This document shows, piece after piece, positions 15,000 through 21,588 of a DNA stretch of 21,588 nt. Positions within the stretch are counted from its first letter, which is position 1, and every line of letters starts with the position of its first letter. The stretch is taken from assembly GCA_035272265.1 (NCBI GenBank), contig DATEQV010000291.1, positions 1-21,588 on the forward strand, given 5' to 3'. The translations under genes and the position numbers were made by a program. Below the pieces are notes generated by a model. That model made no database searches, was not told the DNA's origin, and saw only the letters and a program-made list of their open reading frames with translations. The DNA is from Acidisphaera sp035272265. Its GTDB lineage: Bacteria > Pseudomonadota > Alphaproteobacteria > Acetobacterales > Acetobacteraceae.

Positions 15000-16610
15000 G
15001 TGCCGAGTTCGTCGCCGTACTCCATCGTCTACAGCTTCGGCGACAGCCTTGCCGATGCCGGCAACGCGTGGCTGCTGACCAACAGCCAGACGGCCTCGCT
15101 TCTCGGGCGGTCTCCCGAGCCGCTCAGCCCGCCCTATGCGGCCGAGACCTACGCGGGCGGCCTGAGCGCCGACGTGTTCAGCAACGGCCCCACATCGGTG
15201 CAGAACATCAGCACGGATCTCGGCCTGGGCACGCTTGCGCCGAGCGGTGTGGATGTTCCCGTCTCGACCTTGAGCGCCGTCGCCAACGCCGCCGCCGGGC
15301 CGGTGGGCGGCCCCATCCTCCTCGCCGCGATCGAGGCGGTCTACGGTGTCAGCAACAACACCGTGACGCTTGCGCATGGCGTGGCGGGCGGCACCGATTT
15401 CGCGATCGGCGGCGCGGTCACCGGCTTCACGCCGGAGAACGGCGTCGGCTCCGAGCTGACCGACCTGAACTCGCAGTTCGCGACGTTCCAACAGACCGTC
15501 GGCACGCCGTCATCGAACGCACTGTACACCGTGACGATCGGATCGAACGACCTGCTCGGGCTGCTCGAGGACCCGAACTACGGCTCGTACTCCCAGAGCC
15601 AGATCAACGCTGCGATCGCCGCCTCGGTCATCAACGAGGTCAACTTCATCGGCTCGCTCGTCGCCGACGGCGCCCGGAACATCCTCGTGCAGAACGTGCC
15701 CGACCTCGGCCTTACGCCGGAGATCCGGGACAACTACCCGACGGAAGTCGCGGCTGCCTCGCAGGACGCGCTTACGTACGACGAGTCGCTGGCGAGTCAG
15801 CTCAGCACGATCACCGGCGCCTCGATCACGATCGAGAACAGCTACACGCTGATCGACCAGGCGGTCCAAAGTCCAAGCGCGTTCGGGCTGACGAACGTGA
15901 CCGACCCCGTCTACTCGGGCACCATCGGGCAGGACAACGGCACGCTGGTCAGCACCGACCCGTCGGTGCAGGATACATACCTGTTCTTCGATCACCTGCA
16001 TCCGACCGAGGCGGGGCAAATCGTCATTGCGAACCTCGCACTGGGCGATCTCGGCGGTCTGGGTTTGCCGGTCGCATGGACAGACACGACGACTGGCACG
16101 AGCGGCATCGATCAAGCCAGCACGTACAGCGGACCGGATAAGGGTCTTTCGTATGAGTACGCCAGGATCACGACCGACGGCGTCAGCATCGCCACCGCTC
16201 TGCCGAACATATGGGTCGCGGCGACGGGCCCGGGAAACAATGCGATTGCCGCCACCGGGGGCGGTGACGACGTGTTCGACGGCGGATCCGGATCGAACTT
16301 CTTCTGGGGCAGCACCAGCGGCTCCGACACCTTCCGGATCGCCCCGACGCCCGGCGAGAAGGCGTGGAACAGCGTCGTCAATTTCCACTCCAGCGACGCA
16401 ATGGTGATCTGGAATGCAACGACATTCAGCGAGAAGGATTGGATAGGGGTAAAGGGCAGTTCGCAGTACCACGGCGCGACCCTTCAAATCGGCGATGACC
16501 GCGTCACGTTTGCCGGCATCTCGCTGAAGGAGGCGAAGCACTTCTCGGTGCAGGTCAACAACGGCAGCAACGGCCAGACCCCGTTCGTCGCGCTGTTCGA
16601 TAACGCCTGA
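15000..16610 (+). CDS. SGNH/GDSL-family lipase or esterase with RTX-like C-terminal tail
   Basis: This is a 536-residue SGNH hydrolase. Block I is FGDSLADAGN with nucleophile S16. Block III is G181-S-N183-D. Block V is FFDHLHPTEAG with D331 and H334. The catalytic set is complete. After the hydrolase domain (about 1-360), residues about 375-536 form a beta-rich tail with a short RTX-like stretch (GGGDDVFDGGSGSN, about residues 420-433) and a C-terminus of the kind exported by type I secretion. There is no N-terminal signal peptide, which agrees with that route. GTG at 15000 is chosen over GTG at 14943 because GGGAGGAG lies 5 nt before it and the GDSL block then begins at the usual distance. 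It is probably an extracellular esterase of unknown substrate. Confidence 0.92.
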   Translation: MPSSSPYSIVYSFGDSLADAGNAWLLTNSQTASLLGRSPEPLSPPYAAETYAGGLSADVFSNGPTSVQNISTDLGLGTLAPSGVDVPVSTLSAVANAAAGPVGGPILLAAIEAVYGVSNNTVTLAHGVAGGTDFAIGGAVTGFTPENGVGSELTDLNSQFATFQQTVGTPSSNALYTVTIGSNDLLGLLEDPNYGSYSQSQINAAIAASVINEVNFIGSLVADGARNILVQNVPDLGLTPEIRDNYPTEVAAASQDALTYDESLASQLSTITGASITIENSYTLIDQAVQSPSAFGLTNVTDPVYSGTIGQDNGTLVSTDPSVQDTYLFFDHLHPTEAGQIVIANLALGDLGGLGLPVAWTDTTTGTSGIDQASTYSGPDKGLSYEYARITTDGVSIATALPNIWVAATGPGNNAIAATGGGDDVFDGGSGSNFFWGSTSGSDTFRIAPTPGEKAWNSVVNFHSSDAMVIWNATTFSEKDWIGVKGSSQYHGATLQIGDDRVTFAGISLKEAKHFSVQVNNGSNGQTPFVALFDNA

Positions 16611-16628
16611 AGTTCCCGCGCCGCTGCA

Positions 16629-18035
16629 TCAGGCGCCCTGCCCGACCAGCCGGCACATCCCGCCTCGGGTCTTGTAGCGGTCGAGGTCCGGCGCGTCGTC
16701 CGGATCGAACGGTTGCCACTGCTGCGGGTCCGGGTTGCGCACCATCGCGGTGCTGTCCGCCGGACGCAGCAGCACGCTCAGCGTCGGATAGGTCCATCGC
16801 CAGCCATAAGTCTGCGCCGCCTCCCCGCCGAGGAATGCGGCGGCGTTCCGCCGCTCATCGGCGAGCACGGTGCAGAACTGCTGCAGAAAGCTGCGCCAGC
16901 CGAAGCTGGCATACAGGTCGAGCGCGACGACCATCAGCGCGGGCACCAGCAATGGCCAGAATACGAACCGCCAGCGCGGCGCGATCCCGGTGCGGGCTTT
17001 CCGCCATGCGTCGAACAGGCAGACCACGGCGACGGCCAGAACGATCGGCACGATCTGCGCGCGTTCGCTGTACGAGTCGCCGAGGACCGTGTAGGTGTCG
17101 CCGAGGACCGGCCCGTGGTTCAGCCGCGTCAGCTCCCAGCCGAAAAGCAGGCACGCAACGGCAGTCGCCGCCGCTGCCGCTCGCCGGGCAGATCCGTGGA
17201 GCCGCGTTGCCACGGCGGTCAGTCCGAGCAGTCCGCACAGCCCGAGCAGAGTCACGTTGCGATGGAACCGCAGGAGCGCGTGCAGGAACTGCCCCTCGTT
17301 GCCCGGGTCGCGCGTCAGAAGGATCCCCAGCGCGCCGATCACGGTGCCGGCGGCGAGCGGCACCATCGCCAGGATCAGGATGCGGCGCGCCACACGGCTG
17401 TCGGTCACGTGTATTCGCCACAGAGCGGCCAGCATCGTCAGCGGGCAGAGCAGCACGCTGATCGCGTAGGTGTCCGCCATGCCGAACGCGAGCGCCAGCA
17501 CGATCGCGCTGCCCAGCGGGCGATCGGCGTTGCCGGTGATCAGCAGCACGAAGCCGCACCAGAACAGCGCGTAGAGGATCTGGAACTCGCCGACGATGAA
17601 GATGCTGATCGGAAAGAAGCAGGCGACGACGAACACCGCGTTGCCGACGAACAGATGCGGGTCGCGGCGGCTGAGCCACGTGGTCGCCGCGTAGGCGAGC
17701 AGCGGCGGGGCATACAGCGCGGCGCCATAGATGCGCGCGAGCCAGGTGATGTCGGAGACCCCGGCCCGCATCGCCAGGATGACCGGGACCTGGGTGATCA
17801 CGTTCGCTCCGTCACGGGTCCACGCCCAGGCGGTCACCGTCGGATCGTTGAGAAGGGCGAACAGGTAGAACGCGCCGTCCGCATAGAGCGGCCGCCCGAC
17901 CCACACCGCCATCGCACCGCAGGCGAGCAGTTCGGCGATCAGCAACAGGGCCGTCACGTCGCGCAACGCCGCGATGGGAGCCGCAAGGCGGCGCGTCGAC
18001 GCGGCCGGCCCGGCCTCCGGCACGGTGGTGTCCAT
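16629..18035 (-). CDS. Polytopic inner-membrane protein of unknown function
   Basis: This is a 468-residue protein with roughly 9-11 hydrophobic segments across residues 25-390, then a soluble C-terminal tail of about 80 residues ending in DLDRYKTRGGMCRLVGQGA. A loop after the first helix reads WVGRPLYADGAFYLFALL, with an acidic residue at the outer membrane face. This resembles the general layout of GT-C-type lipid-linked sugar transferases and related glycan or O-antigen membrane proteins, but no diagnostic motif was identified and no function is assigned. The ATG at 18035 has GCGGGGAA upstream. The large in-frame upstream extension on this strand is antisense to the helicase gene and is not real. 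It converges with the lipase (18-nt gap) and diverges from the helicase. Confidence 0.8.
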   Translation of the reverse strand: MDTTVPEAGPAASTRRLAAPIAALRDVTALLLIAELLACGAMAVWVGRPLYADGAFYLFALLNDPTVTAWAWTRDGANVITQVPVILAMRAGVSDITWLARIYGAALYAPPLLAYAATTWLSRRDPHLFVGNAVFVVACFFPISIFIVGEFQILYALFWCGFVLLITGNADRPLGSAIVLALAFGMADTYAISVLLCPLTMLAALWRIHVTDSRVARRILILAMVPLAAGTVIGALGILLTRDPGNEGQFLHALLRFHRNVTLLGLCGLLGLTAVATRLHGSARRAAAAATAVACLLFGWELTRLNHGPVLGDTYTVLGDSYSERAQIVPIVLAVAVVCLFDAWRKARTGIAPRWRFVFWPLLVPALMVVALDLYASFGWRSFLQQFCTVLADERRNAAAFLGGEAAQTYGWRWTYPTLSVLLRPADSTAMVRNPDPQQWQPFDPDDAPDLDRYKTRGGMCRLVGQGA

Positions 18036-18122
18036 CCACGGATTCCCCGCTCGATCAGCGCGGTGATTAGATCGCAGGGATGGCAAAAGATAGCCCGCGG
18101 CGACGCCCCGTTGCGAGGCGGC

Positions 18123-18134
18123 GGGGGCGCCCCC
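18123..18134. repeat. Perfect 12-bp GC palindrome before the helicase gene
   Basis: GGGGGCGCCCCC is a perfect palindrome 2 nt upstream of the AAGGG ribosome site of the helicase gene. An alternative pairing links CGCCCC (18104-18109) with GGGGCG (18124-18129). Either fold could affect ribosome access, or the palindrome could be a protein site. Confidence 0.3.
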
Positions 18135-18146
18135 ATAAGGGCATCG

Positions 18147-20696
18147 ATGACGAGAACATTGCCGGAACCCTTCGCCGCCTGGTTCGCCGGTCAGGGCTGG
18201 ACGCCGCGCCCGCACCAGCTGGCGATGGTCGCGGCGGCGGAGCGGCAGGAGAGCGTGCTGCTGATCGCGCCGACCGGCGGCGGCAAGACGCTGGCGGGCT
18301 TCCTGCCGAGCCTCGTCGAACTGCACCGGGCGCCGCGCGACGGGCTGCACACGCTGTATGTCAGCCCGCTGAAGGCGCTGGCCACGGATGTCGCGCGCAA
18401 CCTGCTGCGCCCTGTGGCCGAGATGCGCCTGCCGGTGCGCATCGAGACCCGCACCGGCGACACCCCTCCCGATCGCCGCAAGCGCCAGCGCGAGAACCCG
18501 CCGCACCTGCTGCTGACCACGCCGGAAAGCCTCGCCCTGCTGGTGTCGCTGCCGGATGCGGCGGCGATGTTCGCCTTCCTGCGGTGCATCGTGATCGACG
18601 AGGCGCACGCGCTCGCCGGCACCAAGCGGGGCGACCAGCTCGCGCTGTGCGTGGCGCGTCTGGCGTCGCTGGCGCCTCAGGCGCGGCGCGTCGGGCTGTC
18701 GGCGACGGCGCCGCACAAGCAGGCGCTGTTCGACTACGTGGGCGCCGACCGGCTGATCGAGGTCGAGGACGGCGCGCCGCCGGAGATCGGCGTGATGCTG
18801 CCGCAAGGCCGCCTGCCGTGGTCGGGACACATGGGGCTGGACGCCGCGCCTGAGGTGCTGGCGAAGATCGCGCAGGCGGGCATGACGATCGTGTTCGTCA
18901 ACACGCGGGCGCAAGCGGAGCTGATGTTCCAGGCGCTGTGGAAGCTGAACACCGAGACGCTGCCGATCGCGATCCATCACGGCTCGCTCGACATCGCCGC
19001 GCGGCGCAAGGTCGAGGCGGCGATGGCGGCGGGCAAGCTGCGCGCGGTGATCGCGACGTCGTCGCTCGACCTCGGCGTCGACTGGGGCGGGGTGGATCAG
19101 GTGATCCATGTCGGCGCGCCCAAGGGCGTGTCGCGGCTGCTGCAGCGGGTCGGCCGCGCCAACCACCGCATGGACGAGCCGAGCCGCGCGGTGCTGGTGC
19201 CGGCCAACCGGTTCGAGGTGCTGGAGTGCGAGGCCGCGGTGCTCGGCGTCGCGGCGCGCGAACTGGACGGCGACCCGCCGCGGCCCGGCGGGCTGGACGT
19301 GCTCGCGCAGCACCTGCTGGGGTGTGCGTGCGCCGCGCCGTTCCTGCCCGGCGACATGTATGCGGAGGTGACGCGTGCGTCGCCGTACGCCGCGCTGACC
19401 CGCGAGGATTTCGACGACACGCTCGGCTTCGTCGAGAACGGCGGCTATGCGCTGGCGGCGTACGACCGCTACCGCAAACTGTTTCGCGACGCCGAGGGCC
19501 GCGTGCATGTGCGCAGCGAGCGCGTCGCGCGCCAGCACCGCATGAACATCGGGACCATCGTCGAGATGCCGACGCTGAAGATACGGCTGGTCGGCAAGGG
19601 CGGCCGGCCGGGACCGATGCTGGGCGAGGTGGAGGAGTATTTCGCCAACATGCTCGCGCCGGGCAACAGCTTCATGTTCGCCGGCCGGCTGCTGCGGTTC
19701 ATCCGCGTCAACCAGATGACCGTCGAGGTCGCCGAGGGCGGCGGCGACGAGCCGATGGTGCCGGCCTGGGCGGGCGCGCGCATGCCGTTGACGACCAACC
19801 TCGCGGACCGGGTGCGCGCCATGCTGCAGGCGCCGGAGACGTGGCACCTGTTTCCCGAACCGGTGCAGGAATGGCTGCGCTTGCAGAAGCAGGTATCCCG
19901 CCTGCCCGGCCGGCGCGACCTGCTGGTGGAGACGTTCCCGCGCGGCGACCGCTGGTACATGGTCGCCTACTGCTTCGAGGGCCGCAACGCGCACCAGACG
20001 CTCGGCATGCTGGTGACGCGGCGGATGGAGCGGCTGGGGATGGCGCCGCTCGGCTTCGTCGCAACCGACTACGTGCTGGCGACGTGGTCGGCCAACCAGC
20101 CGACAGACCTCGCGCGGCTGTTCGAGCAGGACCTCATGGGAGACGATGTCGAGGCGTGGATGGCGGAGAGCAGCATGCTCCGCCGCACCTTCCGCAACGT
20201 CGCCGTCGTCGCCGGGCTGATCGAGCGGCACCATCCGGGCGCGGAGAAGACCCGCAAACAGGTGACGGTGAACTCGGACCTGATCTACGACGTGCTGCGC
20301 CGGCATCAGCCGGGCCACATCCTGCTGCGCGCCACGCGGGCGGACGCGGCGGGGGGACTGACGGATCTGGGGCGGGTGGCGGGGATGCTCAAGCGCATCG
20401 GCGGGCGGATCACGCATATGGCGCTGTCGCGGGTCTCGCCGCTCGCGGTGCCGGTGCTGCTGGAGATCGGGCGGGAGAGCGTGCGCACGGGAGACGACGA
20501 GGACAGGCTGCTGGAGGAGGCCGAAGCCATCATCGCGGAAGCCACGGGGGAGGCGCCGGTGGCGGAACGGACGCCGGTCGCGGGGACGAAGGCGGCGCGG
20601 CCGCGCGTGCATCCGGTGCATCGGGTGAACGTCGCGCGCAAGGCGACGCAGGAACGGCGCGGGCAAGGATCGCTGTTCGGGGATCGGGCGCGATGA
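18147..20696 (+). CDS. Ligase-associated Lhr-like DEXH-box DNA helicase
   Basis: This is an 849-residue superfamily 2 helicase of the Lhr type. Motif Q/I comprises TPRPHQ followed by Walker A APTGGGKT (41-48). The next motifs are YVSPLKALATDV (Ia), TTPES (Ic), I-DEAH (151-154), GLSATAP (III) and QRVGRANHR (about 333-341, motif VI). The C-terminal half has the Lhr-specific winged-helix and beta-barrel region. Length fits the short 'ligase-associated DEXH box helicase' family (about 820) rather than full-length Lhr (about 1,500). ATG at 18147 has AAGGG 6 nt upstream, and the protein begins at the family-typical LPEPFAAWFAGQGWTPRPHQ. It is a 3'-5' ssDNA translocase in studied relatives. Its stop overlaps the PdeM start. 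Confidence 0.95.
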   Translation: MTRTLPEPFAAWFAGQGWTPRPHQLAMVAAAERQESVLLIAPTGGGKTLAGFLPSLVELHRAPRDGLHTLYVSPLKALATDVARNLLRPVAEMRLPVRIETRTGDTPPDRRKRQRENPPHLLLTTPESLALLVSLPDAAAMFAFLRCIVIDEAHALAGTKRGDQLALCVARLASLAPQARRVGLSATAPHKQALFDYVGADRLIEVEDGAPPEIGVMLPQGRLPWSGHMGLDAAPEVLAKIAQAGMTIVFVNTRAQAELMFQALWKLNTETLPIAIHHGSLDIAARRKVEAAMAAGKLRAVIATSSLDLGVDWGGVDQVIHVGAPKGVSRLLQRVGRANHRMDEPSRAVLVPANRFEVLECEAAVLGVAARELDGDPPRPGGLDVLAQHLLGCACAAPFLPGDMYAEVTRASPYAALTREDFDDTLGFVENGGYALAAYDRYRKLFRDAEGRVHVRSERVARQHRMNIGTIVEMPTLKIRLVGKGGRPGPMLGEVEEYFANMLAPGNSFMFAGRLLRFIRVNQMTVEVAEGGGDEPMVPAWAGARMPLTTNLADRVRAMLQAPETWHLFPEPVQEWLRLQKQVSRLPGRRDLLVETFPRGDRWYMVAYCFEGRNAHQTLGMLVTRRMERLGMAPLGFVATDYVLATWSANQPTDLARLFEQDLMGDDVEAWMAESSMLRRTFRNVAVVAGLIERHHPGAEKTRKQVTVNSDLIYDVLRRHQPGHILLRATRADAAGGLTDLGRVAGMLKRIGGRITHMALSRVSPLAVPVLLEIGRESVRTGDDEDRLLEEAEAIIAEATGEAPVAERTPVAGTKAARPRVHPVHRVNVARKATQERRGQGSLFGDRAR

Positions 20697-21355
20697 TGGC
20701 GGCCCCCGTGCATCTGGCGGGCGAGCGGCTCATGCTCGATCCGTCGGGCGTGATGATGTGGCCGGCGGCGTCCGTGCTGGTGGTGTCGGACCTGCACCTG
20801 GAGAAAGGCACCAGCTATGCCAGGCGCGGCATGCTGCTGCCGCCGTGGGATACGCGGGTGACGCTGGAGCGGCTGGCGGCGCAGCTGCGGCGCTGGCAGC
20901 CGCGCACCGTCATTGCGCTGGGCGACAGCTTCCATGACCGCACCGGGTCGTCGCGGCTCGATCCGGCGGATGCGGAGCGGCTGGCTCTGATGACGAGCGC
21001 GGCGACGTTCGTGTGGGTGCAGGGCAATCACGATCCCGACCCGCCGGCGGGGATCGGCGGGCAGCCGGTGGTCGAGCTGACGATCGGCCCTCTGACGTTT
21101 CGGCACGAGGGGATCGTTTCCGCCGAAAGCGAAATCTGCGGCCACCACCATCCGAAGGCGTCGATCCCGGTGCGCGGCACCGATGTCAGCCGCCCCTGCT
21201 TCGTATCCGACGCGCGGCGGCTGATGATGCCGGCTTTCGGCGCCTACACCGGCGGGCTGGATGTCCGCAGCCCGGCGATCCGCGCGCTGTTTCCCCGCGG
21301 CGGGCGTGCCTTCCTGCTCGGGCGCGAACGTCTGTTCAGTTTCGCGCTCCGGTAG
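20693..21355 (+). CDS. pdeM: Ligase-associated DNA damage response endonuclease PdeM
   Basis: This is a 220-residue calcineurin-like metallophosphoesterase. All metal-site motifs are present: SDLHLEK (D33, H35), GDSFHD (G77-D82), GNHD (111-114) and GHHHPK (150-155). These match the PdeM family, which is encoded next to the LigB-type ligase, LExo exonuclease and Lhr-like helicase and has phosphoesterase/endonuclease activity. The ATG at 20693 overlaps the helicase TGA (ATGA). A second ATG directly follows at 20696, so the start is uncertain by one residue. The overlap implies translational coupling with the helicase. It ends 112 nt before the convergent partial gene. Confidence 0.94.
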   Translation: MMAAPVHLAGERLMLDPSGVMMWPAASVLVVSDLHLEKGTSYARRGMLLPPWDTRVTLERLAAQLRRWQPRTVIALGDSFHDRTGSSRLDPADAERLALMTSAATFVWVQGNHDPDPPAGIGGQPVVELTIGPLTFRHEGIVSAESEICGHHHPKASIPVRGTDVSRPCFVSDARRLMMPAFGAYTGGLDVRSPAIRALFPRGGRAFLLGRERLFSFALR

Positions 21356-21437
21356 CGGAGTGTCACGCAAATCTGTGCACGCGCGAGCTCTTTCTTTGCC
21401 GGCGAGCCTCGGGTAATGTTCCGCTCCCGACAAACAG

Positions 21438-21461
21438 GGGGAGGGAACCTCAGGACTCCCC
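21438..21461. terminator. Hairpin between convergent genes
   Basis: GGGGAG (21438-21443) pairs with CTCCCC (21456-21461) around a 12-nt loop. It lies between the PdeM stop (21355) and the end of the minus-strand partial gene (21468). It could act as a shared terminator, though no strong T-run flanks it on either side. Confidence 0.3.
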
Positions 21462-21467
21462 TCATTC

Positions 21468-21588
21468 CTATATTGCACCGAACGTCTCAACGAAGACCGG
21501 TTGCTCTACCAGCATTTCGGCGAACCGCTCGACGAGGGGGCGTAAGAGATGCTCTGGCATGTTCGGGATGAGTTCGTAGAGCATGGCG
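21468..21588 (-). CDS. Partial unidentified protein, C-terminal 39 residues
   Basis: On the minus strand a frame is open from the window edge to a TAG at 21468-21470. It reads AMLYELIPNMPEHLLRPLV and continues ERFAEMLVEQPVFVETFGAI. The composition is protein-like (hydrophobic/acidic amphipathic helix, few Arg/Pro/Ala artefacts), unlike the shadow frames here. The gene continues outside the window, so the family cannot be named. It converges with the PdeM gene. Confidence 0.5.
   Translation of the reverse strand, partial: AMLYELIPNMPEHLLRPLVERFAEMLVEQPVFVETFGAI

Noticed and set aside
18036..20666. Very long minus-strand open frame (over 800 codons) opposite the helicase gene, joined to the membrane-protein frame
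   Set aside because: It is His/Arg/Gln/Pro-rich, has no domain signature and mirrors the codon pattern of the real helicase on the other strand. High GC keeps the antisense frame free of stops.

Overview
The window is GC-rich, gene-dense DNA with short intergenic gaps and frequent GTG starts. It comes from an alphaproteobacterium, most likely Acetobacteraceae or another Rhodospirillales. That placement is inferred from composition and gene content (Fur/Mur-like TGCAA operator, EgtB-EgtD, LExo/LigB/Lhr/PdeM repair set, secreted GDSL and RTX-like proteins), not from a marker gene. About 17 genes are supportable. No tRNA, rRNA, insertion sequence or CRISPR array was seen, and no stretch longer than 300 bases lacks a gene.

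Layout. 1-1910 is the 3' part of a large secreted Ig-like/RTX-like repeat protein, broken by an apparent one-base frameshift at a G run near 1617-1620. 1950-2564 (-) is a SCO1/SenC copper chaperone. 2757-3260 (+) is a DUF892/YciF ferritin-like protein. 3448-5642 (+) is the ergothioneine pair egtB-egtD, preceded by an RNA-like leader whose closing helix includes the egtB start codon. A small secreted proline-rich protein follows at 5644-5973. 5998-7983 (-) is a SARP/BTAD-TPR regulator, 26 nt downstream of an ATP-dependent DNA ligase (8010-9695, -). 9818-11868 (+) is an iron-uptake operon (cupredoxin, FTR1 permease, secreted alpha/beta hydrolase) with a Fur/Mur-like palindrome in its promoter. 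11881-13771 (-) is an MFS transporter followed by a DsbA-family oxidoreductase. 13871-14905 (-) is a metallo-beta-lactamase-fold DNA exonuclease. 15000-16610 (+) is a secreted GDSL lipase with an RTX-like tail. 16629-18035 (-) is a polytopic membrane protein of unknown function. 18147-21355 (+) is an Lhr-type helicase translationally coupled to the PdeM phosphoesterase. A partial gene enters from the right edge on the minus strand (21468-21588).

How the genes work together. All four members of the ligase-associated DNA damage response set (ligase, exonuclease, Lhr-like helicase, PdeM) are present, but they are spread over about 13 kb as three units separated by iron-uptake, transport and lipase genes. 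In many genomes they are contiguous. EgtD and EgtB cover the first two committed ergothioneine steps (histidine trimethylation, then sulfoxide formation). The cupredoxin-FTR1 operon is a high-affinity iron importer, probably iron-repressed. The two T1SS-like substrates (1-1910 and the GDSL lipase) suggest a type I secretion system elsewhere in the genome.

The observations most worth checking are the compact egtB leader with cobalamin-riboswitch-like boxes, the dispersed repair cassette, and the regulator placed directly behind the ligase.
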